Assembly: GCF_030580915.1 (NCBI RefSeq)
Contig: NZ_JAUQTA010000001.1
Span: 620,001 to 684,000 of the forward strand
Length of the DNA: 64,000 bases
From: Nocardioides jiangxiensis
GTDB taxonomy: Bacteria; Actinomycetota; Actinomycetes; Propionibacteriales; Nocardioidaceae
Reading direction: 5' to 3'
Position numbers and translations under genes: made by a program. Below the pieces are notes generated by a model that worked only from the letters and a program-made list of their open reading frames with translations, was not told the DNA's origin and did not search any database. Of this stretch, positions 7,343 through 16,715 are shown piece by piece (position 1 is the stretch's first letter; each line of letters opens with the position of its first letter).

Positions 7343-8002
7343 TCAGCCGCGTGCGATCTCCCGCACGACCCATTCGAGCGTCGCCTCGACCACCACGGAC
7401 AACGCCTCCTCCTGCGAGAGCGGTGCCGACTTCGGGACCTTGAAGGAGTGGTCGGCCGCAGGGACGACGGCCATCTCGGTGCCGTCGGGGAACTCGTCGG
7501 GCCGGCCGAAGGGGTCGCGCTCTCCCTGGATGACGAGCGTGGGTACGCGGGACCCGGTCAGCTCCCCGACCCGCGACTTCTCGGGCTTGCCCGGCGGGTG
7601 CAGCGGGAACGCGAGGGCGAGGCATCCGCTGGCGCCGAGCCCGCGGGCGCAGCGCGCCGCCGAGCGGGCGCCGGCCGACCTGCCGCCCACGACGAGCGGG
7701 TTCCGCGGGCGGATCTGGTCGGCCACGGCGTTCAGGGCGACGTCGAGGGACGCAGGTGTGCCTGCGATCTTCCGTCCGGCGACCCGCCAGGGCTGCTCCA
7801 GGAGGAGCACGCTGATCCCCTGCCCCGGGAGGTGGCCGGCGAGTGCACTCAGGTCCGGTGCGTCGATGCCACCGCCGGCGCCGTGGCTGAGGAGGAGCGT
7901 GGCCACCGGACGCTTGGCGCGATGGGCGACGAGCCGCGCAGGACCGCCCGGTGTCTCGTACGTGCGACTCTCGCTCACGCGACCATCATGCCCACAGGTC
8001 AC
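7343..8002 (-). CDS. Alpha/beta hydrolase, KANL3/TEX30-like
   Basis: A 219-residue alpha/beta hydrolase of the small dienelactone-hydrolase-like type. It has an oxyanion-loop segment [14 protein letters not shown], the nucleophile elbow [12 protein letters not shown], an acid in the segment [10 protein letters not shown] and a catalytic His in AADHSFKVP. Substrate unknown. GTG at 8002 overlaps the stop of the upstream SRAP gene (GTGA), suggesting coupled translation; a second in-frame GTG nine codons in ([11 protein letters not shown]) could be the real start. It lies between sigR and the SRAP gene in the conserved stress block. Confidence 0.82.
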   Translation of the reverse strand: MTCGHDGRVSESRTYETPGGPARLVAHRAKRPVATLLLSHGAGGGIDAPDLSALAGHLPGQGISVLLLEQPWRVAGRKIAGTPASLDVALNAVADQIRPRNPLVVGGRSAGARSAARCARGLGASGCLALAFPLHPPGKPEKSRVGELTGSRVPTLVIQGERDPFGRPDEFPDGTEMAVVPAADHSFKVPKSAPLSQEEALSVVVEATLEWVVREIARG

Positions 8003-8721
8003 GACTGCAGGGGAAGCGGCGCGACGAGCTCCGGCCCGTTGTTGCGGACGTTGCCGACAGCGGACGACACCGGATAGGCCGTCAGCCGTCCGGGCGCCGC
8101 CGGCTCGAGCAGGTTGAGCAGTTCCGCGCCGGCGGCGGTCGGGTCGAGCCAGTCGTCCCAGCGGTCACGCTCGACCATCAGCGGCATGCGGTCGTGGATC
8201 ATCCCCACGTCGTCGGTGGCCTCGGTGGTGATGACGGTGCAGGTCCAGAGGAAGCGCCCCGGGTCGTCCTCACCGCGGGCCGGGTCGCGCCAGATCTCGT
8301 ACAGGCCCGCCATCGGCAGCACTCCCCCGTCCGCGGGGCGGATGAAGAACGGCTGCTTCCGCGGCTTGCCCCTCGCATCGAGCTCGGAGGTCGGGTACCA
8401 CTCGTAGTAGCCGTCCGCCGGCACCAGGCAGCGGCGTACGGCGAGGGCGCGGCGGAACGCGGGCTTCTCGGCAAGTGTCTCGAGCCGCGCGTTGATCATG
8501 CGCGTGCCGATCGACCGCTCCTTCGCCCAGGACGGGACCAGGCCCCAGTGGACGGCGCGCAGCTGGCGCTCCTCGTCCTTGGGACGCTCCATGACCGCGT
8601 AGACCGGGTCGGTCGGAGCGACGTTCCACGACGCAGTGATCTCCTCGTCGAGGTGGGGAACGGCGTCGAACTCCTCGATCAGCTCGTCCGGGCGCCGGGA
8701 GGAGGCATAGCGACCACACAT
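7999..8721 (-). CDS. SRAP-domain protein (YedK/HMCES family), abasic-site DNA crosslinker
   Basis: Forms a covalent thiazolidine link with abasic sites in single-stranded DNA and shields them during replication. The 240-residue product begins MCGRYA, so Cys2 becomes the reactive N-terminus after Met removal. Other active-site residues are visible: Asn77 in MINARLET, Glu107 in DGYYEWYP and His176 in GMIHDRMPLMV, equivalent to Asn75, Glu105 and His160 of E. coli YedK. The start is fixed by the need for Cys2. The M. tuberculosis homologue Rv3226c lies at the same place between sigH and aroA. It runs into the hydrolase gene with a 4-bp overlap. Confidence 0.95.
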   Translation of the reverse strand: MCGRYASSRRPDELIEEFDAVPHLDEEITASWNVAPTDPVYAVMERPKDEERQLRAVHWGLVPSWAKERSIGTRMINARLETLAEKPAFRRALAVRRCLVPADGYYEWYPTSELDARGKPRKQPFFIRPADGGVLPMAGLYEIWRDPARGEDDPGRFLWTCTVITTEATDDVGMIHDRMPLMVERDRWDDWLDPTAAGAELLNLLEPAAPGRLTAYPVSSAVGNVRNNGPELVAPLPLQS

Positions 8722-8821
8722 GTCCGTGACGATACGACCACGCCCTGACATGACTCGGGCCGGCCGCATCCCCCCGTCAGGTGCGGTCGGCCCGATCCAT
8801 CCCGAGAGGGCTGGGTGCGCC

Positions 8822-9562
8822 CTAGCGGGCGAGCTCGTCGAGGAGCAGCGCAGCGACCTCGTCGGAGCCGGGCAGGCCCTCGATCCAGACGCGCGTGGGG
8901 AAGTCGGCCGAGGCGAGCAGCGTGCGTACGAGCGCGACCCGGCGCCCGAGAACCGGATCGCGCTCGACGACAGCCACGACACGGCGGACGCCGAGGCGCC
9001 CGATCGTCTCCGCACCGTTGAAGACAGTGCCCGCCGACTGGCCGACCCGGGCCAGCCTCAGCGTGCGGGAGAAGCCGGAGTCAGGAGCCGCGAGCGACTC
9101 GACGGTCTCGGGGATGTCGATGACGACGAGCGCGTGCTGCAGCGACACGTCGCCGCCGCTGCGCGCCGCCGCCCGGTAGAGCTCGGCGAGCCGGCTGCGC
9201 ACGTGGGCGAGGCTGGCCAGACCCGTGAGCGGGTCCTCGCAGGAGATCTGGTGGAGGTAGGCGAGCGTGCCCTCGCTCCACGCGACGCTGATCGCACGCA
9301 CGGCGTCGTACGACGGATCGGCGCCGAGCACCGCCTGCGACGTCTGGCGGAGCGCGTCGAGCACCTCGTCGAGGGCAGCGCCGTCCTGGGCGAGCCGGCG
9401 CCCGACGACGTCGTACGCCTCCAGAGAGCGTGATCCCGAGGCCAGGACCTCCCCGACAGCCTCGAACCGGCGCGGCAATGCGGCGCGCACCTGCTCGGAC
9501 AACTCCCGGCCTGCCTCGGGACCGCCCGTGTGGCCACGGCGTCGTGTCGTCAACAGCCCCAC
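8822..9562 (-). CDS. Degenerate GGDEF-like protein
   Basis: A 246-residue soluble protein. Residues about 105-246 align in pattern with a diguanylate cyclase domain: the entry motif EDPLTGLASLAHVRSRLAEL is present. The GG(D/E)EF signature is absent; its place is taken by SGFSRTLRLARVG, so cyclase activity is unlikely. The N-terminal 90 residues are helical (REL...ALPRRFEAVGEVL) with no known domain. GTG at 9562 has GGGGAG upstream. It is divergent from the ECF sigma fusion gene. It could be an enzymatically dead nucleotide sensor or scaffold; this is inference. Confidence 0.6.
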   Translation of the reverse strand: MGLLTTRRRGHTGGPEAGRELSEQVRAALPRRFEAVGEVLASGSRSLEAYDVVGRRLAQDGAALDEVLDALRQTSQAVLGADPSYDAVRAISVAWSEGTLAYLHQISCEDPLTGLASLAHVRSRLAELYRAAARSGGDVSLQHALVVIDIPETVESLAAPDSGFSRTLRLARVGQSAGTVFNGAETIGRLGVRRVVAVVERDPVLGRRVALVRTLLASADFPTRVWIEGLPGSDEVAALLLDELAR

Positions 9563-9759
9563 GGTTGCTCCCCTCTGTGTCTTGCTCCACTGAAGTCATG
9601 CGAGGCCCGCCCCCGTCATGCGGGCCTCGAACACCGGTGAAACGGGGGCCCACGCGGTTCATGACGCGGATTCGGCGACGAATTTCCGGAACATCCCGGA
9701 GACGGTGTCCGCCACATAGGATTGGCGTCATACATCCGCGATCCGATCGTTGAGCACAC

Positions 9760-11721
9760 GTGACCGACACCTTGACGCTCCAGGAAACGGGCGATGCCGA
9801 GCTCATCTCGGCCGTCCGTGGTGGTGACGTCTCCGCATACGGTCCGCTCTTCGAGCGACACGTCGAGGCAGCCCGGCGACTCGCCCGCCAGCTGGTGGGC
9901 GCGGCCGACGCCGACGACCTGGTCTCCGACGCGTTCGCCAAGGTGCTCCGTGTGCTGCAGGGCGGCGGCGGACCCGATGTCGCCTTCCGCGCCTACCTGC
10001 TCACCTCGATCCGCCGCCTGCACGTCGACCGGATCCGGGCGACCTCGCGCCTGCACTCCACCGACGACATGGAGGCGTTCGACCCCGGCGTCCCGTTCCG
10101 CGACACGGCGGTCGAGGGGTTCGAGAGCGCCGCGGCAGCCAAGGCGTTCGCCTCGCTCCCCGAGCGGTGGCAGGCGGTCCTCTGGCACACCGAGGTCGAG
10201 GGCCAGAAGCCCGCTGAGGTGGCAGCGCTCCTGGGGATGACGCCCAACTCGGTCTCGGCCCTCGCCTACCGCGCCCGCGAGGGCCTGCGCCAGGCGTTCC
10301 TGAACTCCCACGCCATGGAGGTCGACGACGACGCCTGCGCGTGGACGCACCAGCACCTCGGCGGCTACATCCGCAAGGGCATCAGCAACCGTGACGCGAG
10401 CAAGGTCGAGAAGCACATCGACGAGTGCCGCAAGTGCATGGCGATCTACCTCGAGCTGAGCGAGGTCAACAACAACCTCGCCGCCATCCTGGCCCCGCTC
10501 CTGCTCGGCAGCGCCGGCGTCGGCTACCTCGCGACCGCCGGCGCGGCCACCAAGGGCGCGGTCGTGCTCTTCTTCGACCGGATCAAGGACGGCATCAGCT
10601 CGAACGGGCCGGCGACCGCGGCAGCCGCCGGCGTGGCCGCGGCCGGCGTGATCGCGGCAGCCACCGTCTTCGCGCTCCAGTCGGGTGGCGACAAGCCCTC
10701 GTCTCCGCAGGCCGACGCTCCGCCGCCTGCCGCGACCTCGACCACACGGCCGTCCACGTCCTCCGACGAACGGTCGACCGCACCGACCACCACCTCCTCC
10801 TCCTCCTCGTCCACCGCGCCGCGCACGAGCAGCTCGACCACGCCGACGGCCACCTCGACCGCGACGGCCAGCCCGACGCCCACGACGTCGCCCACCACCT
10901 CCTCGCCGACGCCCACCCCGACGCCCACGCCCACGCCGACTCCCACACCCACGCCGACCACCGCCGACGTGGTCGTGACCGCCGGCACGGTGAGCGCCCC
11001 CGATGCGAGCGGCACCTCGACGGTCGACATCGCGGTGTCGGGCATCCCGGCGGGCGAGAGCGTGACCGTCACCTGGAGCGAGCCGGCGCCGGCCAGCCCA
11101 CGCCCGGCCATGCGTCAGTACCTCGCTGCGACGACCACGACTCCGTCCAGTCCCGGGCTCGAGGTGTCCTGCGAGGACGACGACTGCCTCCTGACCAGGA
11201 CCCGTGACCACCTCGTCCTCACCGCGACCGTGACCGACGACGTGGCGCACGACCTGACCATCACGCTGGTCCCGTCGAGCGGCATCCACGATCCCGACCC
11301 GAGCGACAACTCCACGACCATCCACCTCGAGCCGGCGCCGACGGCCCCGCCGGTGACCGGTGACGCCTCCGTCTCGGTGGTGTTCCTGCCGAGCAACGGG
11401 ATCGGCGACCCCAAGCGGCGCTTCAGCATCACGGCAACGGGTGTGCCGACCGGCCAGACCGCGACCGTGGTCATCAGCTGGCAGGGACTCACACCGCAGT
11501 CCGACGTACCGACCGGATGTACCGACACCGGCGATGCATGGTCGTGCACGGTCACGGACACAGGACTGCTCACCGAGGCGCAGTTCAAGGCTGATGCCCT
11601 CGCGCTGCTCCCCAGCCTCACGGCCACGCTGACGAGCACCAGCTTCACCGACACCGATCCGACCAACGACACCTCGACCGCAGCAGGCTGCATCGTGGGC
11701 GCTGGCGGACTGTGCATCTGA
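9760..11721 (+). CDS. ECF sigma factor fused to anti-sigma zinc finger, membrane anchor and extracellular domain
   Basis: A single 653-residue polypeptide combines a sigma factor with what is normally a separate anti-sigma factor. Region 2 (about 20-95, with [17 protein letters not shown] and [18 protein letters not shown]) and region 4 (about 128-180, [20 protein letters not shown]) are intact. A ZAS-like zinc finger follows (Cys193, His197/199, His219-x3-Cys223-x2-Cys226). One clear membrane helix spans about 286-307. Outside it lie a Ser/Thr/Pro-rich stalk (about 315-400, with nine Pro-Thr pairs) and two Ig-like beta segments (about 404-645), each with a cysteine pair (CEDDDC; the other near 572-582). 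GTG start at 9760. Release of the sigma part would need proteolysis or a conformational signal across the membrane. Such C-terminally extended ECF groups are known in Actinobacteria; the stimulus is unknown. Confidence 0.88.
   Translation: MTDTLTLQETGDAELISAVRGGDVSAYGPLFERHVEAARRLARQLVGAADADDLVSDAFAKVLRVLQGGGGPDVAFRAYLLTSIRRLHVDRIRATSRLHSTDDMEAFDPGVPFRDTAVEGFESAAAAKAFASLPERWQAVLWHTEVEGQKPAEVAALLGMTPNSVSALAYRAREGLRQAFLNSHAMEVDDDACAWTHQHLGGYIRKGISNRDASKVEKHIDECRKCMAIYLELSEVNNNLAAILAPLLLGSAGVGYLATAGAATKGAVVLFFDRIKDGISSNGPATAAAAGVAAAGVIAAATVFALQSGGDKPSSPQADAPPPAATSTTRPSTSSDERSTAPTTTSSSSSSTAPRTSSSTTPTATSTATASPTPTTSPTTSSPTPTPTPTPTPTPTPTPTTADVVVTAGTVSAPDASGTSTVDIAVSGIPAGESVTVTWSEPAPASPRPAMRQYLAATTTTPSSPGLEVSCEDDDCLLTRTRDHLVLTATVTDDVAHDLTITLVPSSGIHDPDPSDNSTTIHLEPAPTAPPVTGDASVSVVFLPSNGIGDPKRRFSITATGVPTGQTATVVISWQGLTPQSDVPTGCTDTGDAWSCTVTDTGLLTEAQFKADALALLPSLTATLTSTSFTDTDPTNDTSTAAGCIVGAGGLCI
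10906..10959 (+). repeat. Pro-Thr hexanucleotide repeat in the ECF fusion stalk
   Basis: Nine consecutive CC(G/C/A/T)AC(G/C) units encode (Pro-Thr)9 at residues 383-400. The array is imperfect at the third codon positions. It is likely an extended, possibly glycosylated wall-spanning spacer. Confidence 0.85.
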
Positions 11722-11744
11722 GTGCTGTCGATACCCTTCTCCCC

Positions 11745-13007
11745 GTGACGATCACCGACCCCTGGCCTGCTCCACGCGCCCTGGCGCCCGTCGACGTGAC
11801 GGTCTCGCTCCCGGGGTCGAAGTCGCTCACCAACCGTGCACTGCTCCTCGCCGCGATCGCCGACGGCCCCTCGGTCGTACGCCGGGCGCTGCGGTCGCGC
11901 GACACGCTCCTGATGGCGGCGGCGCTGACCTCGATCGGGGCGGCCGTCGACACGAGCGGCGACGACTGGACGGTCACCCCCGGAGCCTTCGACCGCGACG
12001 CGGAGGTCGACTGCGGCCTGGCCGGCACGGTGATGCGCTTCGTCCCACCCGTGGCCGCCCTGTCGACGGGCGCCATCGCGTTCGACGGCGACGAGCACAT
12101 GCGCAACCGCCCGGTCGGCGAGATCCTCGCGGCCCTGCGCAGCCTCGGCATCGACATCACCGACGGCGACCGGCTGCCCTTCACCGTGCGCGGCACCGGC
12201 GCGGTCGCGGGCGGTGAGGTCACCGTCGACGCCTCGAAGTCCTCGCAGTTCATCAGTGCGCTGCTGCTCGCCGGAGCCCGCTACGACAAGGGCGTGGACG
12301 TGCGGCACGTCGGTGCGCCGGTGCCGTCGCTGCCCCACATCGAGATGACGGTCGAGATGCTGCGTGCCCAGGGCGTCGCCGTCGACGACTCCGAGGCCGA
12401 TCGCTGGACCGTCGCGCCCGGCCGCGTCGCCCCGGTCGACCTGGCCATCGAGCCCGACCTCTCCAACGCCGCGCCCTTCCTCGCGCTCGCGGCGGTCTCC
12501 GGGGGCTCCGTCACCGTGCGCGACTGGCCGCTGCGCACGACCCAGGCCGGCGACGCGCTGCGCCAGGTCCTGGCCGACATGGGCTGCACGGTCTCGCTGG
12601 ACGCCGACGGGCTCACCGTCGAGGGCCCCGACGCGCTTCAGGGCGTCGACCTCGACCTGCACGACGTCGGTGAGCTCGCCCCGGCGATCGCCGCGCTGTG
12701 CGCGCTGGCCGTCAGCCCGTCGCGCCTCACCGGCATCGAGCACATCCGCGGACACGAGACCGACCGGCTCACCGCCCTGGCCACCGAGCTCAACGCGCTC
12801 GGCGCCGACGTGACCGAGCTGCAGGACGGCCTCGAGATCCGGCCCGCTCCCCTGCACGGTGGCGTCTTCCACACCTACGCCGACCACCGGATGGCCCATG
12901 CCGGCGTGATCATCGGCGCCGCGGTCGACGGCGTCGAGGTCGAGAACGTCGCCACCACGTCCAAGACCTTCCCCGACTTCGCGACCTTCTGGTCCGGGCT
13001 GCTCTGA
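11745..13007 (+). CDS. aroA: 3-phosphoshikimate 1-carboxyvinyltransferase (EPSP synthase)
   Basis: Transfers the enolpyruvyl group from PEP to shikimate 3-phosphate, the sixth step of chorismate synthesis, in the cytosol. The 420-residue protein has the N-terminal [17 protein letters not shown] motif (about 21-37), the [10 protein letters not shown] segment in place of the Gram-negative NAGTAMR form, and the C-terminal [10 protein letters not shown] loop. GTG at 11745 is preferred; the frame extends 11 codons upstream into the sigma-fusion gene. It is followed 13 bp later by rsgA, as in mycobacteria and streptomycetes. Confidence 0.96.
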   Translation: MTITDPWPAPRALAPVDVTVSLPGSKSLTNRALLLAAIADGPSVVRRALRSRDTLLMAAALTSIGAAVDTSGDDWTVTPGAFDRDAEVDCGLAGTVMRFVPPVAALSTGAIAFDGDEHMRNRPVGEILAALRSLGIDITDGDRLPFTVRGTGAVAGGEVTVDASKSSQFISALLLAGARYDKGVDVRHVGAPVPSLPHIEMTVEMLRAQGVAVDDSEADRWTVAPGRVAPVDLAIEPDLSNAAPFLALAAVSGGSVTVRDWPLRTTQAGDALRQVLADMGCTVSLDADGLTVEGPDALQGVDLDLHDVGELAPAIAALCALAVSPSRLTGIEHIRGHETDRLTALATELNALGADVTELQDGLEIRPAPLHGGVFHTYADHRMAHAGVIIGAAVDGVEVENVATTSKTFPDFATFWSGLL

Positions 13008-13020
13008 CGGTCGGGCGGCG

Positions 13021-14025
13021 ATGAGCGGACGGCAGCGGTACACCGAGCACGACCACGAGCACTACGAGCGCCCGCGTCGTCGTACCAAGCCGCGCACCAA
13101 GGACCGGCCCACCTACGACGACGCGGTCGACGGCCTCGTCGTCACCGTCGACCGGGGCCGTTTCACCCTCCTGGTCGACGGTCGGCTGGTCTACGCGATG
13201 AAGGCACGGCCCCTGGGACGCAAGGGCGTCGTCGTCGGCGACCGGGTGCGCGTCGTCGGTGACGTCTCCGGCGACGACGGCACGATGTCCCGCATCGTCG
13301 AGGTCCGGAAGCGCGTCACCACCCTGCGCCGCACGGCCGACGACGACGACCCGGTCGAGCGGATCATCGTCGCGAACGCCGACCAGCTGGTGGTCGTCAC
13401 GGCCCTCGCCGACCCCGAGCCCCGGCCGCGCCTGATCGACCGCGCCCTCGTCGCGGCGTACGCGTCGGGGATGAAGCCGGTGCTCTGCCTGACCAAGGCC
13501 GACCTCCGTGACCCCGAGACCCTGCTGTCGACCTACCGCTCCCTCGGCGTGCCCTACGTCGTGACGCAGCGCGGTGGCGACCTCGCCGAGGTCCGCGAGG
13601 TGCTCGAGGGCCACACGAGCGTGCTGGTCGGCCACTCCGGGGTCGGGAAGTCGACGCTGGTCAACGCGCTCGTGCCCGACGCGGGCCGGGAGGTGGGCCA
13701 CGTCAACGCGGTCACGGGCCGCGGACGTCACACGTCGACGAGCGCCTACCTCCTCGAGCTTCCCGACGAGGCCGGGTGGATCATCGACACCCCGGGCATC
13801 CGGTCCTTCGGCCTGGCGCACGTCGAGCCGTCGATGCTGATCGAGGCGTTTCCCGACCTCGACGAGATGACCGAGGACTGCCCGCGGGGCTGCACGCACG
13901 GTGCGGGCGAGCCCGAGTGCGGGCTCGACGACGCGGTCGCGTCGGGGCAGGCGGACGCCGAGCGGGTCGAGTCCTTCCGCCGCCTGCTCGCCTCGCGCGA
14001 GGGCGGCGCCGACCACCCGGGCTGA
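13021..14025 (+). CDS. rsgA: Ribosome small-subunit assembly GTPase RsgA
   Basis: Circularly permuted GTPase that checks late 30S subunit assembly. The 334-residue protein has an OB-fold (about 38-98), then G motifs in permuted order: LTKAD (157-161) before the P-loop GHSGVGKST (204-212) and DTPG (256-259). A C-terminal zinc knuckle follows (Cys287, Cys291, His293, Cys300). A 30-residue highly charged His/Arg-rich N-terminal extension precedes the OB-fold. It is co-directional with aroA, 13 bp downstream, and convergent with the DUF2231 gene. Confidence 0.95.
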   Translation: MSGRQRYTEHDHEHYERPRRRTKPRTKDRPTYDDAVDGLVVTVDRGRFTLLVDGRLVYAMKARPLGRKGVVVGDRVRVVGDVSGDDGTMSRIVEVRKRVTTLRRTADDDDPVERIIVANADQLVVVTALADPEPRPRLIDRALVAAYASGMKPVLCLTKADLRDPETLLSTYRSLGVPYVVTQRGGDLAEVREVLEGHTSVLVGHSGVGKSTLVNALVPDAGREVGHVNAVTGRGRHTSTSAYLLELPDEAGWIIDTPGIRSFGLAHVEPSMLIEAFPDLDEMTEDCPRGCTHGAGEPECGLDDAVASGQADAERVESFRRLLASREGGADHPG

Positions 14026-14035
14026 GGCCCCGGGG

Positions 14036-14500
14036 TCAGGCCCCGACGCCCTTCCAGACCGCCTCCGCGCCCGAGTGCCCGGTCATCACCACGAGGTAGA
14101 GGACCGCCACGGCCGCCAGCGGCAGCAGCACCGTGACCAGGCGGCCGAGCAGGACACCGCCGTGAGCACCGCGCACGGCCCGGACCGGGAGAGCCCACCA
14201 CGCCACGACCGCGATCGCGGCAAGGACCCAGGCCGCGGCCTGCAGCCGTCCGGCCCACGCCTCGTGCGTCTGGACGAGCGGGTTCGCCCCGCCGAGGCTG
14301 GCGGCCAGGCTGTCTCCGGTCATCGCGGCCAGCTGCACCGCCCCTGCCGCGACCACCGCGATCAGCGCGGCCGCGTGGCGCAGCCACGCACGGCCTGCGG
14401 GCACGACGGCGTACGCGAGGGCAGCCAGGGCGGCGGTGGGTGCGAAGACCACCGCAGCGTGCACGACGAGCGGGTGGAGCGGGATTCCGGAGATGGTCAC
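14036..14500 (-). CDS. DUF2231-like membrane protein
   Basis: A 154-residue protein with four membrane helices. It opens with the characteristic ISGIPLHPLVVHAAVVFAP, whose histidines are the family signature, and has a second His-containing loop (QTHEAWAGRLQ) and a late MTGHSGAEAVWKG. DUF2231 proteins are small integral membrane proteins possibly related to haem or redox membrane proteins; the function here is unknown. The GTG at 14500 was chosen because the conserved HPLVVH motif then lies near the N-terminus. No good ribosome-binding site is visible. Confidence 0.8.
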   Translation of the reverse strand: MTISGIPLHPLVVHAAVVFAPTAALAALAYAVVPAGRAWLRHAAALIAVVAAGAVQLAAMTGDSLAASLGGANPLVQTHEAWAGRLQAAAWVLAAIAVVAWWALPVRAVRGAHGGVLLGRLVTVLLPLAAVAVLYLVVMTGHSGAEAVWKGVGA

Positions 14501-14590
14501 GAGATGCACCGTATCCACCGTTTCCTGACAAAAGCCTGACTGGCGGGCACGCGTCGCCGGCCCGTGACGTCGACCCCATAACCTGTAGCC

Positions 14591-15451
14591 ATGGCTGACG
14601 ACTACACCGACGACCTGCGCCTCGCGCACGTGCTCGCCGATGACGCCGACTCGATCACGCAGGACCGGTTCAAGGCGCTCGACCTCCACGTCATGAGCAA
14701 GCCCGACCTGACCCCGGTCAGCGACGCCGACCAGGCCGTCGAGGAGTCGATCCGCCGTACGCTCTCCCGCGCGCGCAGCCGCGACGCCATCGTCGGCGAG
14801 GAGCAGGGATCGAGCGGCCACAGCCAGCGACGCTGGATCATCGACCCGATCGACGGCACCAAGAACTTCGTCCGCGGCGTCCCCGTGTGGGCCACGCTGA
14901 TCGCCCTCGAGGTCGACGGCGAGGTCGTGCTCTCCGTGGTCTCCGCTCCCCTGCTCCAGCGGCGCTGGTGGGCGGCCAAGGGCCAGGGCGCCTGGACCGG
15001 GCGCAACCTGATGAAGGCCACCCAGATCCACACCTCCGACGTACGCCGGCTCGAGGACGCGTCGTTCTCCTACAGCTCGCTGGCGGGCTGGGAGGAGCGC
15101 GGACAGCTCGACGACTTCCTCTCGCTGTCGCGCCGGGTCTGGCGCACCCGCGCCTACGGCGACTTCTGGAGCTACATGATGGTCGCCGAGGGCGCCGTCG
15201 ACATCGCGGCCGAGCCCGAGCTCGAGCTCTACGACATGGCGGCGCTCGACGTGATCGTCCGCGAGGCCGGCGGCCGGTTCACCTCGCTGGACGGCCAGGA
15301 CGGTCCGTGGGGCGGCAACGCCGTCGCGACCAACGGCCACCTGCACGACGCCGCCCTGGCGTTCCTCGGCTCGGTCGACGACGACACCGACCCCGACAGT
15401 GAGCGGGTACCCGGCAGCGTCGCCCTGTTCAGCCGCCGCCCGCAGGGCTAG
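14591..15451 (+). CDS. hisN: Histidinol-phosphatase, inositol monophosphatase family
   Basis: Hydrolyses histidinol phosphate, the eighth step of histidine synthesis, in the form used by Actinobacteria. The 286-residue protein has the metal-binding IMPase motifs GEE (69-71), DPIDGTKNF (85-93) and the C-terminal [19 protein letters not shown]. HisN in actinobacteria is typically found beside aroA and rsgA, which supports this over a general inositol phosphatase. No Shine-Dalgarno is visible before ATG 14591; TAACCT ends 6 nt upstream, so the mRNA may be leaderless. Confidence 0.88.
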   Translation: MADDYTDDLRLAHVLADDADSITQDRFKALDLHVMSKPDLTPVSDADQAVEESIRRTLSRARSRDAIVGEEQGSSGHSQRRWIIDPIDGTKNFVRGVPVWATLIALEVDGEVVLSVVSAPLLQRRWWAAKGQGAWTGRNLMKATQIHTSDVRRLEDASFSYSSLAGWEERGQLDDFLSLSRRVWRTRAYGDFWSYMMVAEGAVDIAAEPELELYDMAALDVIVREAGGRFTSLDGQDGPWGGNAVATNGHLHDAALAFLGSVDDDTDPDSERVPGSVALFSRRPQG

Positions 15452-15487
15452 CGTGGTGATCCGGGGGTCACTGCGAGGAGGCACCGG

Positions 15488-15919
15488 ATGCAGATCAGCG
15501 ACGTACTCCGCAGCAAGGCGGACCAGGCAGTCGTGACGATCGCCCCTGATGCGGGCGTGCGCGACCTCCTGGCCCTGCTGGCGCTCCACAACATCGGCGC
15601 GGTCGTGGTCAGTCCCGACGGCCAGCACATCTCCGGCATCGTCTCCGAGCGCGACGTCGTCCGCCGGCTGCACAGCGACGGCACGGTGATCAACAACGTG
15701 GTCTCCGCGATCATGACCACCGTCGTGCGCACCTGTGAGGCCGGCGATGACCTCGACGAGGTGCTCGAGGTGATGACCAACGGCCGCTTCCGGCACATCC
15801 CGGTGACCGACGGGGCGGCCTGCGTCGGCATCGTCAGCATCGGCGACCTGGTCAAGCACAAGATCGACCAGCTCCAGTTCGAGCGCGACCAGCTCGACCA
15901 CTACGTGCACCAGACCTGA
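15488..15919 (+). CDS. CBS-domain pair protein
   Basis: A 143-residue stand-alone tandem CBS module (about 8-65 and 75-130). Family members bind adenine nucleotides (AMP, ATP or SAM) as a small regulatory unit. Typical segments are HNIGAVVVSPDGQHISGIVSERDVVRR and GRFRHIPVTDGAACVGIVSI (both partly conserved beta-alpha-beta units). The C-terminal helix (QLQFERDQLDHYVHQ) may dimerise. GAGGAGG lies upstream of ATG 15488. It follows hisN by 36 bp; the partner protein is unknown. Confidence 0.88.
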   Translation: MQISDVLRSKADQAVVTIAPDAGVRDLLALLALHNIGAVVVSPDGQHISGIVSERDVVRRLHSDGTVINNVVSAIMTTVVRTCEAGDDLDEVLEVMTNGRFRHIPVTDGAACVGIVSIGDLVKHKIDQLQFERDQLDHYVHQT

Positions 15920-16004
15920 GTCCTCGCACGACCTGCGCGACCCTGCACAACTCCTTCACACGTCGTGCGCACCTCCTGACCTCCCGCGCTCCTACGCTCG
16001 GAGC

Positions 16005-16711
<707 letters not shown>

Positions 16712-16715
<4 letters not shown>

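Noticed and set aside
9616-11325. 569-codon minus-strand frame opposite the ECF fusion
   Set aside because: Glycine/arginine-rich artefact of the repetitive Ser/Thr/Pro codons on the other strand; no start context or domain.
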